From positions 1-64,000 of the forward strand of contig NZ_JAHESC010000026.1 in the NCBI RefSeq assembly GCF_018598185.1: DNA of 64,000 nt. The letters run 5' to 3'. Below, one piece after another: positions 43,063 to 52,600 of this stretch. Numbering within the stretch: position 1 is the first letter of the stretch; each line of letters starts with the position of its first letter. The translations under genes were made by a program, and so were the position numbers. The DNA is from Dawidia soli (lineage in GTDB: Bacteria > Bacteroidota > Bacteroidia > Cytophagales > Cyclobacteriaceae). The notes beneath the pieces were generated by a model, which worked only from the letters and a program-made list of their open reading frames with translations, did no database searches and was not told where the DNA came from.

Positions 43063-43431
43063 CTATGCCTTCATGGGCAGGATTCGCATAGTACGGATGT
43101 ATCCCTCCTCGAACCAGAAGAGGTGTTGGACATCTTTAATGGATATTATATTTCCCAAAAGATCACGGATAATCTGATGTACTTCCACAACGACCTCGCC
43201 GGAGCCTATGGCGTCACATTGAACGGGCTTGAAGTGCGGATCGATATATTCCCACTGACGTTGCCAATATTGGCGGATCTCTTCATGGCCCGATACGAAC
43301 CCGCCTTCCATACCGTTTGCCCAGCTTACGTCGTGGTGCATGGAATCCAGGACTGCCTCGATATCGCGGGCGTTGATAGATTCGTACATTCTGTACAAAA
43401 GAGCCTTCCGGTCGGTTTGCAGGGTAGTCAT
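43063..43431 (-). CDS. SnoaL-like/NTF2-fold protein
   Basis: Small soluble protein of 122 residues with the NTF2/SnoaL-like fold. The start at 43431 (MTTLQTDRKALLYRMYES) matches the family; an in-frame ATG at 43491 adds an unlikely leader. Typical features are the opening helix LLYRMYESINARDIEAVLDSMHHDVSW, the ISIKDVQHLFWFEEGYI strand pair and the hydrophobic pocket. Members include polyketide cyclases, epoxide hydrolases and many uncharacterised proteins; no reaction can be assigned. It stands alone, with a weak terminator after it. Confidence 0.85.
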   Translation of the reverse strand: MTTLQTDRKALLYRMYESINARDIEAVLDSMHHDVSWANGMEGGFVSGHEEIRQYWQRQWEYIDPHFKPVQCDAIGSGEVVVEVHQIIRDLLGNIISIKDVQHLFWFEEGYIRTMRILPMKA

Positions 43432-43545
43432 GGGAAGCAGCATTTTACGGAAGATGCCACTTCCTGTTCCTCCCGCCAACCGAATTACCATGAACGAACC
43501 GTTCGGGCGATAATTGTTGCGTTTACACGGTCTGCCGCGGCGGGA

Positions 43546-45948
43546 TTATTCGTACCGCAAGGATTTGGCGGGATTTACACGTGCCGCTTTGAGCGTATGT
43601 ATGCCGACCGTCAGCAAGGCCACGATCACAACCGCCGCGCTGGGCAATGCAAAGAGCCACCAGGTTAACGGAATGCGATACGCGAAGTCCTGTAACCAGG
43701 TATTCATAACGCCCCAGGACAATGGCACGGCCAGCATAATAGCGATGACCATGAGGACAAGGTAATCCTTACTCATCAGACGCAGGATGCCGGGCACGGT
43801 GGCTCCGAGCACCTTCCGCACACCGATCTCTTTGGTTCGTTGAATGGCCGTGAGCGAGGAAAGCCCGAACAAGCCAAGACAGGCGATAAAGATGGCCAAC
43901 CCCGAGAATATACTAAACACACTCCGGAACTGTTTGTCGGCCCGGTATTGCTGCTCGTAATGCTCATCCAGGAAGAAGTGAATGAAGGGGTTGCCCGGAA
44001 ATACATTTTTCCATTCCGTTTCAAACCGCACCAGTGATTCCTTCACGTTTGCCGTATTGAATTTGATGGAATACATCCCGCCGGGCGCGCTGTTATACCG
44101 GAATATCAACGGGTCGTAGGCCTTCTTCAGCGACTCCTGGTGGTAGTCTTTCACGACACCGGCTATGCGAAAAGTATCTCCCCAGAAAAAGATCTGGTCG
44201 TTGATCGCATCTTCTATCTTCTTAAAGCCCATGAGCCGTGTAGCCGATTCGTTCAGCAGCACGTTCTTATATTCTTGTTTGTTGGCATCCGAGAATCCGC
44301 GGCCTGCGGCCACCTCCAGGCCATAGGCTTTTATAAAACCACCGTCCATCATGATGACGCGATATTGTTGGGCGTCTTCATCGGTCTGGCTAAGCGTACG
44401 GATCCCCCCCGCGTTCCATCCCGGTTGGCGACCCGGCACTTCTGTCGAGGCACAGACACTGACCACCTCGGGGTATTGGCTTATGCGCTCCTTAAATACC
44501 TGGAACTTGTTCTCGTAGGTCGAGTCGACAATGTTCGGCGAGTGGATGACCACCGTTTGTTGAATGTCGACACCCAACTGCTGGTCTTGCATAAAACTGA
44601 TCTGCTGGTACACGGTGAATGTTCCCACGATCAGGGTGATCGAGGTTATGAATTGTACCACGACCATTCCTTTCCTAAAGAACACGCCCTTGTTCGTGTT
44701 CTTAAAGCGACCTTTTAACACTTCCACGGGCCTGTAGGCCGACAATACAAAGGCCGGGTATAGGCCCGAAACAACAGCGCCCGCAACGATCAATGCAGCC
44801 GTCCAGCCCCAGAAAGAGGACTGCTGAAAGAGTGTATAGCCGATTTCACGACCGGTCAATGTACTGAACGATGGCATCAGCATCACCGCCAGTAAAATGG
44901 CGATGAATACGGCGACCACGTTGAGCAGCAGCGACTCAAATAAAAACTGTTGTACCAGCTGGGCCCGGAATCCTCCCATTACTTTCCGCACACCTACCTC
45001 GCGGGCACGTTCTACCGATTTGGCAGTCGAAAGGTTTATATAGTTGATCCAGGCGATGATCAGGATCAGCCCGGCTACGATGGAAAGAAAATAGGTAGCC
45101 TGCCGGTCTCCATTGGCTTTAAATTCACCAATGAAATTGGAGTCGAGGTGAATAGTGTTAACGGGTTGCAGGTGAAACTTCATGTCGGCGTTGTAGCGCT
45201 TCAGCTCCTCGCCTGCCTTCTTTTGCACGTACGCCGGCAATTTGGCCTCCAGCGCCTTTACGTCGGCACGCTCGTTCAGCAGTATATATGTCAGGAAGCC
45301 GTCCCACATCCACGAGAGCATGGGATCGTTGTTCAATTTCTCCAGGCTTGTGAACGAGAGCAATGCATGGATCTGCATGTGTGAGTTGATCGGAAGATCT
45401 TCAAATACGCCGGTGACCTCATATTCCGTCTTGCCGTTGTTCTTCATGACCTTGCCCACCGGGTTTTCGTCACCAAAGTATTTCTTCGCCAGGCTTTTCG
45501 AGATCACCATCTGGAAGGGCTTCTTTAATACGGCCGAGTCCACGCCGTCCAGCAGCCTGACTGAGAATATGCGGAAGAAATCTTCGGATGCGAAGAATAC
45601 ATTCTCTTCTTTAAAATATACATCGCCGTGAGACAACAGGGCGTTGGTGCCAGAAAGCCGTACATACCGCGCTACCTCCGGGAAGTCGGTTTTTAGGTCG
45701 GGGCCAATGCCCGCGCAACCCGATGCCCAGCGTGTGGACAGCTCGCCTTTGTCATACCGGTCCAGCTGTACGCGGAAAATGCGGTCTTTCTCGTCGTGAA
45801 AGTCATCGTAGCTGAACTCGTGAAGCACATATTGTGTGATGAGCATGCATGCCATCATGCCGATGGCCAGGCCGAGGATGTTGATGGCGGTGAATCCTTT
45901 GTTGCGCGATATGTAGCGCAGGACAGCCGTGAAGTAATTTTTGATCAT
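43546..45948 (-). CDS. FtsX/MacB-type ABC transporter permease
   Basis: Inner-membrane permease of 800 residues with the duplicated MacB/FtsX architecture. The start at 45948 (MIKNYFTAVLRYISRNKG) is the common family start; the ATG at 46050 adds 34 poor residues. In order: first membrane helix (NILGLAIGMMACMLI), MacB-like periplasmic core, an FtsX domain near 290-410 (REVGVRKVMGGFRAQLV), a second core, and a C-terminal FtsX domain (KEIGVRKVLGATVPGIL). Unlike the permease at 16353 it has no prefix domain and no adjacent PadR gene. No ATPase gene is nearby. Likely an exporter or envelope-stress transporter. Confidence 0.92.
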   Translation of the reverse strand: MIKNYFTAVLRYISRNKGFTAINILGLAIGMMACMLITQYVLHEFSYDDFHDEKDRIFRVQLDRYDKGELSTRWASGCAGIGPDLKTDFPEVARYVRLSGTNALLSHGDVYFKEENVFFASEDFFRIFSVRLLDGVDSAVLKKPFQMVISKSLAKKYFGDENPVGKVMKNNGKTEYEVTGVFEDLPINSHMQIHALLSFTSLEKLNNDPMLSWMWDGFLTYILLNERADVKALEAKLPAYVQKKAGEELKRYNADMKFHLQPVNTIHLDSNFIGEFKANGDRQATYFLSIVAGLILIIAWINYINLSTAKSVERAREVGVRKVMGGFRAQLVQQFLFESLLLNVVAVFIAILLAVMLMPSFSTLTGREIGYTLFQQSSFWGWTAALIVAGAVVSGLYPAFVLSAYRPVEVLKGRFKNTNKGVFFRKGMVVVQFITSITLIVGTFTVYQQISFMQDQQLGVDIQQTVVIHSPNIVDSTYENKFQVFKERISQYPEVVSVCASTEVPGRQPGWNAGGIRTLSQTDEDAQQYRVIMMDGGFIKAYGLEVAAGRGFSDANKQEYKNVLLNESATRLMGFKKIEDAINDQIFFWGDTFRIAGVVKDYHQESLKKAYDPLIFRYNSAPGGMYSIKFNTANVKESLVRFETEWKNVFPGNPFIHFFLDEHYEQQYRADKQFRSVFSIFSGLAIFIACLGLFGLSSLTAIQRTKEIGVRKVLGATVPGILRLMSKDYLVLMVIAIMLAVPLSWGVMNTWLQDFAYRIPLTWWLFALPSAAVVIVALLTVGIHTLKAARVNPAKSLRYE

Positions 45949-46115
45949 AGGCAAGCGGACGTTAACAGGTATACCGGCCTTACGCCGAAAGGTTACAGCC
46001 CTGGGGGCAAGTACGGTGCCATTTCTCAGGTGCCTTAAACCGATGTGCAAGGCGCTTTTTCCGAGTCCGATAGATGGTATAAATGAACAGTGCTTGTCCG
46101 CAAACGGACGCCAGG

Positions 46116-47561
46116 CTACAGCCGTTTGGTGCTTTCCAGCTTGCGGTTGATGATGCGAATGACCTCGTCCAGCTCATTGGCGGCTTCCTGCAGGCGGACG
46201 ATGATCTCCTCATGCTCGTGGCGCAGCTCCTGAAGCTTGGCCAGTTCCACGAGGCCTAATATTCTGGCCAGCGGGCCTCGCACCTCGTGCGCGGTAAAGA
46301 ATGCGTACTCCAGCAGCCGTTGATTTTTGGCGGCGATCTCCTCGGTCCGCTCGCGCACCATGGACTCGAGGTTTTCGTTCATCTGGTTGACCTCGTGGTT
46401 GAGCTTCAGAAGTGCGTCCTTGGCTTCGGCGTTGCTTTTATTCAGGCCATAGAATTTATAGCCGAGCATGATGGCCAGGATCAGGATCACGGTTACGCCG
46501 GCGATCGCGATGTACTGACGCCGCACAATACGCTTTTGGAATCCCAGCTCCTGCTCCTTCTTTTCAAATTCGTAGATCACTTGTATGGTGGCGATCTGCT
46601 CTTTGCTTTGCCGGCCATAGATCTCCTGCTCCAGGGTTGCCAGGGCGCGTGTATAGTACAGCGCCGAATCAAGATCTCCGGTCTTTTCAAAACATGTGGC
46701 CAGGAACCGCATGGCTTCGACCTCCTCGCGGCGGATGTGATGCCGGTGTGCTACCGCAATGGTGGCCCGCAGGTAATCATAAGCGGAGTCATATTGCTCC
46801 TGGGCGAGGAACATCTCGCCAAGCTTTTTATAGGATGCGGTGATCTGCAGGTTATCTTCTATTCGTTGTGCCTGCTGCAGGCCCTGCTTGTAGAACGATG
46901 TGGCTGCGGGGAAGTCCCGCTGCCGGGCATATACCTCTCCTATCTGTAACAACGCGTGGCTGATCCCTACATCATCGTGCAATCCCTTGTATCGCTCCAG
47001 GGCGGTTTGTCCTGTCCGGAGCGCCTGTTCGTACTTGCCCGTGCCGGTGTAGTAATCCGCTATCGACAGGAGCGAATTTGCAACGCCAAGGCTATCACCC
47101 ATTTTTCGTTTTAACCCGATGGAGCGTCGCGCGAACGTATAGGCCTGTTCGTATTCTTTATTGAGATTGAAGATGAGGGCCAGGTTATGTAAAATTTTCG
47201 CCTCGCCGCCGAAGTCTTTCAGCTCTTCGTATAGCTTGAGCGACTGGTAGTAATATTCGGTGGCAGCGGTGTATTCGCTCCGAACGTAATAGATCACGCC
47301 GGCAATCTTAAGCGCGTCGGCCAAACCCTTTTTATAGTGCGCCTCACGCGCACGGCCGATGGACTCGCGCACGATCTTCTCGGCTTCTTCTACAGACGTA
47401 CGCGTGTAAAATGTCGCAATGCTATTGAGCTGGTCAACGCGCTGAAGCGGGTCGACTACGGCAGGTAGTGATTTCAGAAGTGAATCGATCTTACTCTGCT
47501 GGGCGATGCCGGTAACCGACAGCCCTAAAACACTTAACACAAGTACAGCAAAAATCTTCAT
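46116..47561 (-). CDS. TPR sensor ending in a histidine-kinase phosphoacceptor domain, no ATPase domain
   Basis: Membrane protein of 481 residues. The start at 47561 (MKIFAVLVLSVLG) opens a signal peptide or anchor ending GIAQ. Residues about 30-340 are tetratricopeptide repeats facing the periplasm; one membrane helix lies at about 350-370; a coiled coil (375-415) leads to a dimerisation/phosphoacceptor segment with FFTAHEVRGPLARILGLVEL, where His425 is the phosphorylatable residue. The protein ends 56 residues later, so the HATPase catalytic domain is absent, and no such domain is encoded in any frame just downstream. It may receive phosphate from another kinase or act as an adaptor. The gene begins 41 nt after metF. 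Confidence 0.85.
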   Translation of the reverse strand: MKIFAVLVLSVLGLSVTGIAQQSKIDSLLKSLPAVVDPLQRVDQLNSIATFYTRTSVEEAEKIVRESIGRAREAHYKKGLADALKIAGVIYYVRSEYTAATEYYYQSLKLYEELKDFGGEAKILHNLALIFNLNKEYEQAYTFARRSIGLKRKMGDSLGVANSLLSIADYYTGTGKYEQALRTGQTALERYKGLHDDVGISHALLQIGEVYARQRDFPAATSFYKQGLQQAQRIEDNLQITASYKKLGEMFLAQEQYDSAYDYLRATIAVAHRHHIRREEVEAMRFLATCFEKTGDLDSALYYTRALATLEQEIYGRQSKEQIATIQVIYEFEKKEQELGFQKRIVRRQYIAIAGVTVILILAIMLGYKFYGLNKSNAEAKDALLKLNHEVNQMNENLESMVRERTEEIAAKNQRLLEYAFFTAHEVRGPLARILGLVELAKLQELRHEHEEIIVRLQEAANELDEVIRIINRKLESTKRL

Positions 47562-47602
47562 CAGAACACAATACCAGCAGGCAAACAAGCCGCTAATATA
47601 GG

Positions 47603-48559
47603 TTAAAATAATTCTTTTGCTATGCGATAGATCGGATCGGATTTACCCATGGAATAAAAATGGAGTGTTGGAACACCCTTTTTGATCAATTCTTTCGATT
47701 GCTCGATGCACCAGGCAATGCCCAACTCTTTGACAGCAGCATTATCCCTGCACTTTTCAGCTTCGTCGACAAGCGCCTCGGGTATATCAATGTTGAATGT
47801 TTTAGGAAGAACGGTCAATTGCGCCTTGCCTGTGAGCGGTTTAATACCTGGAATAATCGGCACATGGATGTCTGCTTCCCGGCAACGGTCTACAAAATCA
47901 AAGTATTTCTGGTTGTCAAAGAACATCTGCGTGACCACATACTGTGCTCCCATGTCTACCTTAAGTTTCAGGTATTTGAGATCGGTCTTCAGGTTAGGAG
48001 CATTAAAATGCTTCTCGGGATAGCCCGCCACGCCGATGCAGAAACCTGTAGGGGCGGCGGTTTCGAGCTCTTCGTCGAGGTAAACACCGCGGTTCATTTT
48101 TACGACCTGTTCGAGCAGCTCGGACGCGTAGCGATGGCCATCGGGCTCGGGTACAAACCGGGCTTCGCTTTTGATCGCATCGCCCTGCAGCAAAAGGACG
48201 TTATCGACCCCGAGGAAGTGCAAGTCGATCAGGGCGTTCTCGGTCTCTTCGCGGCTAAAGCCACCGCAAATGATGTGCGGTACCGTGTCTACCTTGTAGT
48301 GGTTTTGAATGGCCGCACAAATGCCCACCGTGCCGGGACGCTTGCGGGTGGTGCTCTTTTCGAGCAGGCCGCCCTCCTTCTTTTTGTATACGTATTCTTC
48401 GCGGTGATAGGTAACGTCTATGAACGGTGGCTTGAACTCCATGAGCGGGTCGATGTTGCCGAACAGGTTCTTGATGTTCTCGCCTTTCAGCGGCGGCAGA
48501 ATCTCCAGTGTGAACAGCGTCTTTCCGTTGGCGTTTCGCAGGTGGTCAATGACCTTCAT
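47603..48559 (-). CDS. metF: 5,10-methylenetetrahydrofolate reductase
   Basis: FAD enzyme of 318 residues that reduces methylene-THF to methyl-THF, the methyl donor for MetH. The TIM barrel shows LFTLEILPP near the start (Glu22 area), VDVTYH-like FIDVTYHRE, ILLLQGD-type NVLLLQGDA, and IPGIKPLT near residue 230. Length is normal for the bacterial enzyme. It starts 48 nt after the cobalamin module of methionine synthase and is the third gene of the riboswitch-controlled operon. Confidence 0.95.
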   Translation of the reverse strand: MKVIDHLRNANGKTLFTLEILPPLKGENIKNLFGNIDPLMEFKPPFIDVTYHREEYVYKKKEGGLLEKSTTRKRPGTVGICAAIQNHYKVDTVPHIICGGFSREETENALIDLHFLGVDNVLLLQGDAIKSEARFVPEPDGHRYASELLEQVVKMNRGVYLDEELETAAPTGFCIGVAGYPEKHFNAPNLKTDLKYLKLKVDMGAQYVVTQMFFDNQKYFDFVDRCREADIHVPIIPGIKPLTGKAQLTVLPKTFNIDIPEALVDEAEKCRDNAAVKELGIAWCIEQSKELIKKGVPTLHFYSMGKSDPIYRIAKELF

Positions 48560-48607
48560 AGCTCAGATAATTTTCTTTTTTACAGTTATAGATGTGGCGC
48601 GGCGATC

Positions 48608-51283
48608 TTACAGGTCGTAGCTCAGGTTGGGTGACAGCCACCTTTCGATTTCTTCCACCGGCATGTTCTTGCGCCGGGCGTATTCGGTAACCTGGTCTTT
48701 TTCGATCTTCCCGAGGCCGAAGTATTTCGAGTCGGGATGCGCGAAATAAAAGCCACTGACAGCCGCGGCCGGATACATGGCATAGGACTCCGTAAGTTGA
48801 ATGCCCACCGGCTCGGCTTGCAGGATGTCGAACAGCAACCTCTTTTCAGTATGGTCGGGGCATGCCGGGTAGCCCGGGGCGGGCCGTATGCCTTTATACT
48901 TCTCCTCGATCAGGTCTTCGTTGGTGAGCTTCTCATCTTGTGCATAGCCCCAATACTCTTTGCGGACCTTCTCGTGCAGCAGCTCGGCAAAGGCTTCAGC
49001 CAACCGGTCGGCCAGGGCCTTTGCCATGATCTCGGAGTAGTCGTCCTGCTCGGCCTTATAGCGGTCGACCAGCTTCTCCAGCCCGAGGCCGGTGGTGACG
49101 GCAAACATACCGAAGTAGTCTTTGCCCCGTTCGGGCGAGACAAAGTCTGACAGGCAGAAGTTGGGCAAGCCTTGCGCCTTCTTGTTTTGCTGCCGCAGGA
49201 AGTGGAAGGTGGCAAAGGGAGCTGTGTCTCCCTGCGCCTGGAACAGGTCGATGTCGTCGCCCGTGTTGACCGCCGGGAAAAATGCAAGCACACCGTTGGC
49301 TTGTAAGCTTTTATCACGGATGATCTCGTCGAGCATCTTGTTGGCGTCGTCGTACAACTTTTTAGCCTCTGTGCCTACAACGGTGTCCTGGAAGATGCCG
49401 GGATAGCGGCCGGCGAGCATCCACGTCTGAAAGAACGGAGTCCAGTCGATATACGGCCGGATCTCGTCCAGCGGGTAGGCTATGAGTTCTTTTCTGCCGG
49501 TGAACTTCGGTGTGGCATATTGCGTGGCGCTCCAATCGATCTTTACCGGATTTTTCCGGGCCTCTTCCAACGTGATATAGCTCTTGGTCTGTTTGCGGCT
49601 TTCGTGATCCACGCGCAGTTTGGCATATTCATCCTTCATTTTCTGTTGGAAGGATGCCCGCGTCGAGGTGCTGATCAACTCACTGGCCACGGGCACGGAG
49701 CGCGAGGCGTCGAGCACGTGTACCACGGGGCCGTCGTATACGGGGTCGATCTTTACCGCCGTGTGGATGCGCGAGGTAGTGGCGCCGCCGATCAGCAGCG
49801 GCAGGTCCATTTTCTCCCGCTGCATTTCGCGGGCTACGTGTACCATTTCATCCAGGGAGGGCGTGATCAGACCGCTGAGGCCAATGACATCTACCTTCTC
49901 CCGGCGGGCAGCCTCGAGGATCTTCTCAGAGGGGACCATGACACCGAGGTCTACCACTTCGTAGTTGTTACACGCCAGCACCACACCCACGATATTCTTA
50001 CCGATGTCGTGTACGTCACCTTTTACGGTGGCCATGAGCACCCTGGCGGCCGACTGCTGGGTGGTACCGTTGAGGCGTTTTTCTTCTTCCAGGTAGGGCG
50101 TGAGGTAGGCCACGGATTTTTTCATCACGCGGGCGCTCTTTACGACCTGCGGCAGGAACATCTTGCCGGCCCCGAAGAGGTCACCCACGACGTTCATGCC
50201 GGCCATGAGCGGTCCTTCGATGACGAACAGCGGGCGGCCGTATTTCTGGCGGGCCTCTTCGGTGTCGTGATCGATAAAATCGATGATGCCCTTGACGAGC
50301 GCATGCGTGAGCCGTTCTTCCACGGTGCCTTTACGCCACTCGTCGTCCTGCTCTTTCTTTTTGGCGGCGCCTTTTACGGTCTCTGCAAATTCCAGCAGGC
50401 GTTCCGTTGCGTCGTCGCGGCGGTTTAGCAATACATCTTCTACCCGCTCGAGCAGCTCTTTGTCGATCTGGTCGTATACTTCGAGCATGGTGGGATTGAC
50501 GATACCCATGTCCATGCCGTGGCGGATGGCATGATAGAGGAAGACGGAGTGCATGGCTTCGCGGACCTTCTGGTTGCCGCGGAAGCTGAACGACACGTTG
50601 CTCACCCCACCGCTTACGTGCGCCCCGGGCAGGTTCTCACGGATCCACCGGGTGGCGTTGAAGAAGTCGATGGCATAATTACGGTGTTCTTCAATGCCGG
50701 TGGCTACCGGGAAGATATTGGGATCGAAGATGATATCCTGTGGCGGAAACTTCACCACGTTGACCATGATGTCGTACGCGCGCTGGCAGATGGAAATACG
50801 ACGCTCGTAGGTATCGGCCTGGCCCTGCTCGTCAAAGGCCATGACCACGACAGCCGCGCCATAGCGTTTCACCAGTTTGGCCTGACGTATAAATTCTTCT
50901 TCACCTGATTTGAGGCTGATCGAGTTTACGATGCCTTTGCCTTGCAGGCATTTTAAGCCGGCTTCGATCACGTCCCACTTGGACGAGTCGACCATCACGG
51001 GTATGCGGGCGATCTCGGGCTCGGAGGCCATGAGGTTGAGGTACCGCACCATGGCCGCCTGGGCATCGAGCATGCCTTCGTCCATGTTGACGTCGATGAC
51101 CTGGGCTCCGCCCCGCACCTGATCGAGCGCTACTTCGAGCGCTTCTTCGAATTTATCTTCCTTGATCAGTTTCAGGAATTTGGCGGACCCTGTTACGTTG
51201 GTCCGCTCGCCGATGTTGACAAAGTTGGAGTTGGGCGTAATTTCAACGGCTTCCAGACCGCTGAGTTTCAGTCGATAATTCAT
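48608..51283 (-). CDS. metH: Cobalamin-dependent methionine synthase, folate/B12/activation modules
   Basis: Protein of 891 residues that contains all of MetH except the homocysteine-binding module. Residues about 10-280 are the pterin (methyl-THF) domain ([22 protein letters not shown]). Residues about 300-400 are the helical cap, and the Rossmann B12 domain carries DVHDIG (Asp423-x-His425-x-x-Gly428), with His425 the cobalt ligand. The S-adenosylmethionine activation domain covers about 560-891 ([15 protein letters not shown]). It transfers the methyl group of methyl-THF to cobalamin. The homocysteine module is the separate gene upstream, 66 nt away, whose product must act with this one. 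The gap contains the 14-bp palindrome TTCCCCCGGGGGAA. Confidence 0.96.
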   Translation of the reverse strand: MNYRLKLSGLEAVEITPNSNFVNIGERTNVTGSAKFLKLIKEDKFEEALEVALDQVRGGAQVIDVNMDEGMLDAQAAMVRYLNLMASEPEIARIPVMVDSSKWDVIEAGLKCLQGKGIVNSISLKSGEEEFIRQAKLVKRYGAAVVVMAFDEQGQADTYERRISICQRAYDIMVNVVKFPPQDIIFDPNIFPVATGIEEHRNYAIDFFNATRWIRENLPGAHVSGGVSNVSFSFRGNQKVREAMHSVFLYHAIRHGMDMGIVNPTMLEVYDQIDKELLERVEDVLLNRRDDATERLLEFAETVKGAAKKKEQDDEWRKGTVEERLTHALVKGIIDFIDHDTEEARQKYGRPLFVIEGPLMAGMNVVGDLFGAGKMFLPQVVKSARVMKKSVAYLTPYLEEEKRLNGTTQQSAARVLMATVKGDVHDIGKNIVGVVLACNNYEVVDLGVMVPSEKILEAARREKVDVIGLSGLITPSLDEMVHVAREMQREKMDLPLLIGGATTSRIHTAVKIDPVYDGPVVHVLDASRSVPVASELISTSTRASFQQKMKDEYAKLRVDHESRKQTKSYITLEEARKNPVKIDWSATQYATPKFTGRKELIAYPLDEIRPYIDWTPFFQTWMLAGRYPGIFQDTVVGTEAKKLYDDANKMLDEIIRDKSLQANGVLAFFPAVNTGDDIDLFQAQGDTAPFATFHFLRQQNKKAQGLPNFCLSDFVSPERGKDYFGMFAVTTGLGLEKLVDRYKAEQDDYSEIMAKALADRLAEAFAELLHEKVRKEYWGYAQDEKLTNEDLIEEKYKGIRPAPGYPACPDHTEKRLLFDILQAEPVGIQLTESYAMYPAAAVSGFYFAHPDSKYFGLGKIEKDQVTEYARRKNMPVEEIERWLSPNLSYDL

Positions 51284-51349
51284 ATTTGATATCCAAGGCC
51301 CGCTTCCCCCGGGGGAATCTGGGAGGGTCTGTTGTGATCTGTTTACTAA

Positions 51350-52366
51350 TTATACCAGCTCGGTTTCCGCTACCTGCCGGGGCGTATACTTTTTGGCGAT
51401 CTCCGCGATGCGGTGGATGTGGTCGGGCGTTGTGCCGCAGCAGCCGCCGAGGATGTTGACAAGCCCTTCTTTCAGAAATTCTTCCACTTGTGCACCCATC
51501 TCGTCCGCGGACTGATCATACTGACCGAATTCGTTGGGAAGGCCGGCGTTCGGGTATGCGCTTACGAAGAACGGCGCCTGCTCTTTGAGCACTTGCAGGT
51601 ACGGGCGCAACGCACTTGCGCCGAGGGCGCAGTTCAAGCCGATGCTGAGCAACGGCACGTGCGATACCGAGACGAGAAATGCTTCGGTCGTCTGCCCGGA
51701 CAAGGTGCGTCCGCTGGCATCGGTAATGGTGCCCGACACCATGATGGGCAGCTCGCGGCCGATCTCGTCGAATAACTCCTGAATGCCAAACAAGGCAGCC
51801 TTGACGTTGAGGGTATCGATGATCGTTTCGAGGAGCAGCAGGTCTACCCCGCCGTCTATCAGCCCTTTGGCCTGTTCTTTAAAGGCTACAACCAGTTCGT
51901 CGAACGTAATGGCTCGAAAGCCCGGGTTGTTTACATCGGGCGACAGGGAGGCCGTCTTGTTTGTCGGACCCATCGCCCCCGCGACGAACCGTGGCTTGTG
52001 CGGCTCGCGGGCTGTGAACTCGTCGGCTACCGCGCGTGCAATGCGTGCGGACTCGTAGTTGATGTCGTAGACGGCATCTTCCAGGTGGTAGTCTGCCTGG
52101 GCAATGGTCGTGCCACTGAAAGTGTTGGTTTCGATGATATCGGCGCCCGCCTCAAAATACAGGCGATGGATGTCGCGGATGATGTCGGGACGGGTGATGG
52201 ACAGGATATCGTTGTTGCCTTTCAGCGGATGCGCGTGGTTCTTGAAACGTTCACCGCGAAAATCTTCTTCTGTCAGCGTGTGCCGCTGGATCATCGTGCC
52301 CATAGCGCCATCGATGATCATGATGCGTTCTTTTAGGATGTCCTGGATCTTCATAAAGCCCTCCAT
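51350..52366 (-). CDS. Homocysteine S-methyltransferase module of split methionine synthase
   Basis: Protein of 338 residues equal to the N-terminal module of MetH, which transfers the methyl group from methylcobalamin to homocysteine. Start at 52366 ([11 protein letters not shown]) or 52354 (MKIQDIL). Visible motifs are [11 protein letters not shown], the [14 protein letters not shown] segment, [10 protein letters not shown] and the zinc ligands in GLNCALGA and the C-terminal GGCCGTT, which together hold the catalytic zinc. Separation from the rest of MetH is common in Bacteroidota. It is the first gene after the SAM riboswitch, so its expression should fall when S-adenosylmethionine is plentiful. 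Confidence 0.95.
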   Translation of the reverse strand: MEGFMKIQDILKERIMIIDGAMGTMIQRHTLTEEDFRGERFKNHAHPLKGNNDILSITRPDIIRDIHRLYFEAGADIIETNTFSGTTIAQADYHLEDAVYDINYESARIARAVADEFTAREPHKPRFVAGAMGPTNKTASLSPDVNNPGFRAITFDELVVAFKEQAKGLIDGGVDLLLLETIIDTLNVKAALFGIQELFDEIGRELPIMVSGTITDASGRTLSGQTTEAFLVSVSHVPLLSIGLNCALGASALRPYLQVLKEQAPFFVSAYPNAGLPNEFGQYDQSADEMGAQVEEFLKEGLVNILGGCCGTTPDHIHRIAEIAKKYTPRQVAETELV

Positions 52367-52411
52367 AGTTTTCAGATTCGTGCTATCCAGAGAGCCGTGG
52401 TTGAGACGGGG

Positions 52412-52541
52412 TGCCTATCTTTTCCTGGCATGGGTGATCGACGCCCGGAGTGGGATTTAGCACAACACCCTCATGCAAACGTTAGAGGATAGGATGCTAA
52501 GACTTCACAGGGCCCAATCCCTCCGTCTTTCTGAATAAGCC
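52412..52541 (-). ncRNA. SAM-I (S-box) riboswitch
   Basis: The minus strand carries the S-box core in order: a P1 strand GGCTTATTCAG, then AGGGATTGGGCCCTGTGAAG (plus 52503-52522), CTTAGCA, GTGCTAAATCCC (plus 52452-52463) and the closing AAAGATAGGC of P1. These match the conserved blocks of SAM-I riboswitches. It lies 46 nt before the homocysteine methyltransferase gene, the established place for control of methionine genes by S-adenosylmethionine. No T-rich terminator follows, so translational control is more likely. A near-consensus promoter box, TTTCTTTG (plus 52545-52552), sits just upstream. Confidence 0.93.
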
Positions 52542-52586
52542 TTGCAAAGAAAAACAATAAGCGCTTAAAATAAAAAGGCAATAGCT

Positions 52587-52594
52587 TAATTTTG
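52587..52594 (+). promoter_or_regulatory. Bacteroidota -7 promoter box of the ppx-like gene
   Basis: TAATTTTG matches TAnnTTTG exactly and ends 6 nt before the ATG at 52601. Transcription would start at or very near the start codon, so the mRNA may be leaderless. No TTTG is found at the -33 position. Confidence 0.5.
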
Positions 52595-52600
52595 ACTCGC

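Noticed and set aside
46096-46109. Hairpin GTCCG-CAAA-CGGAC as terminator before the permease gene
   Set aside because: No T run follows on either strand, and it lies upstream of the TPR-kinase stop rather than after it in a useful way.
47660-48634. Plus-strand open frame of 324 codons opposite metF
   Set aside because: Antisense shadow of a conserved enzyme gene; no independent protein features.
49520-50428. Plus-strand open frame of 302 codons opposite metH
   Set aside because: Shadow frame of the conserved cobalamin module gene.
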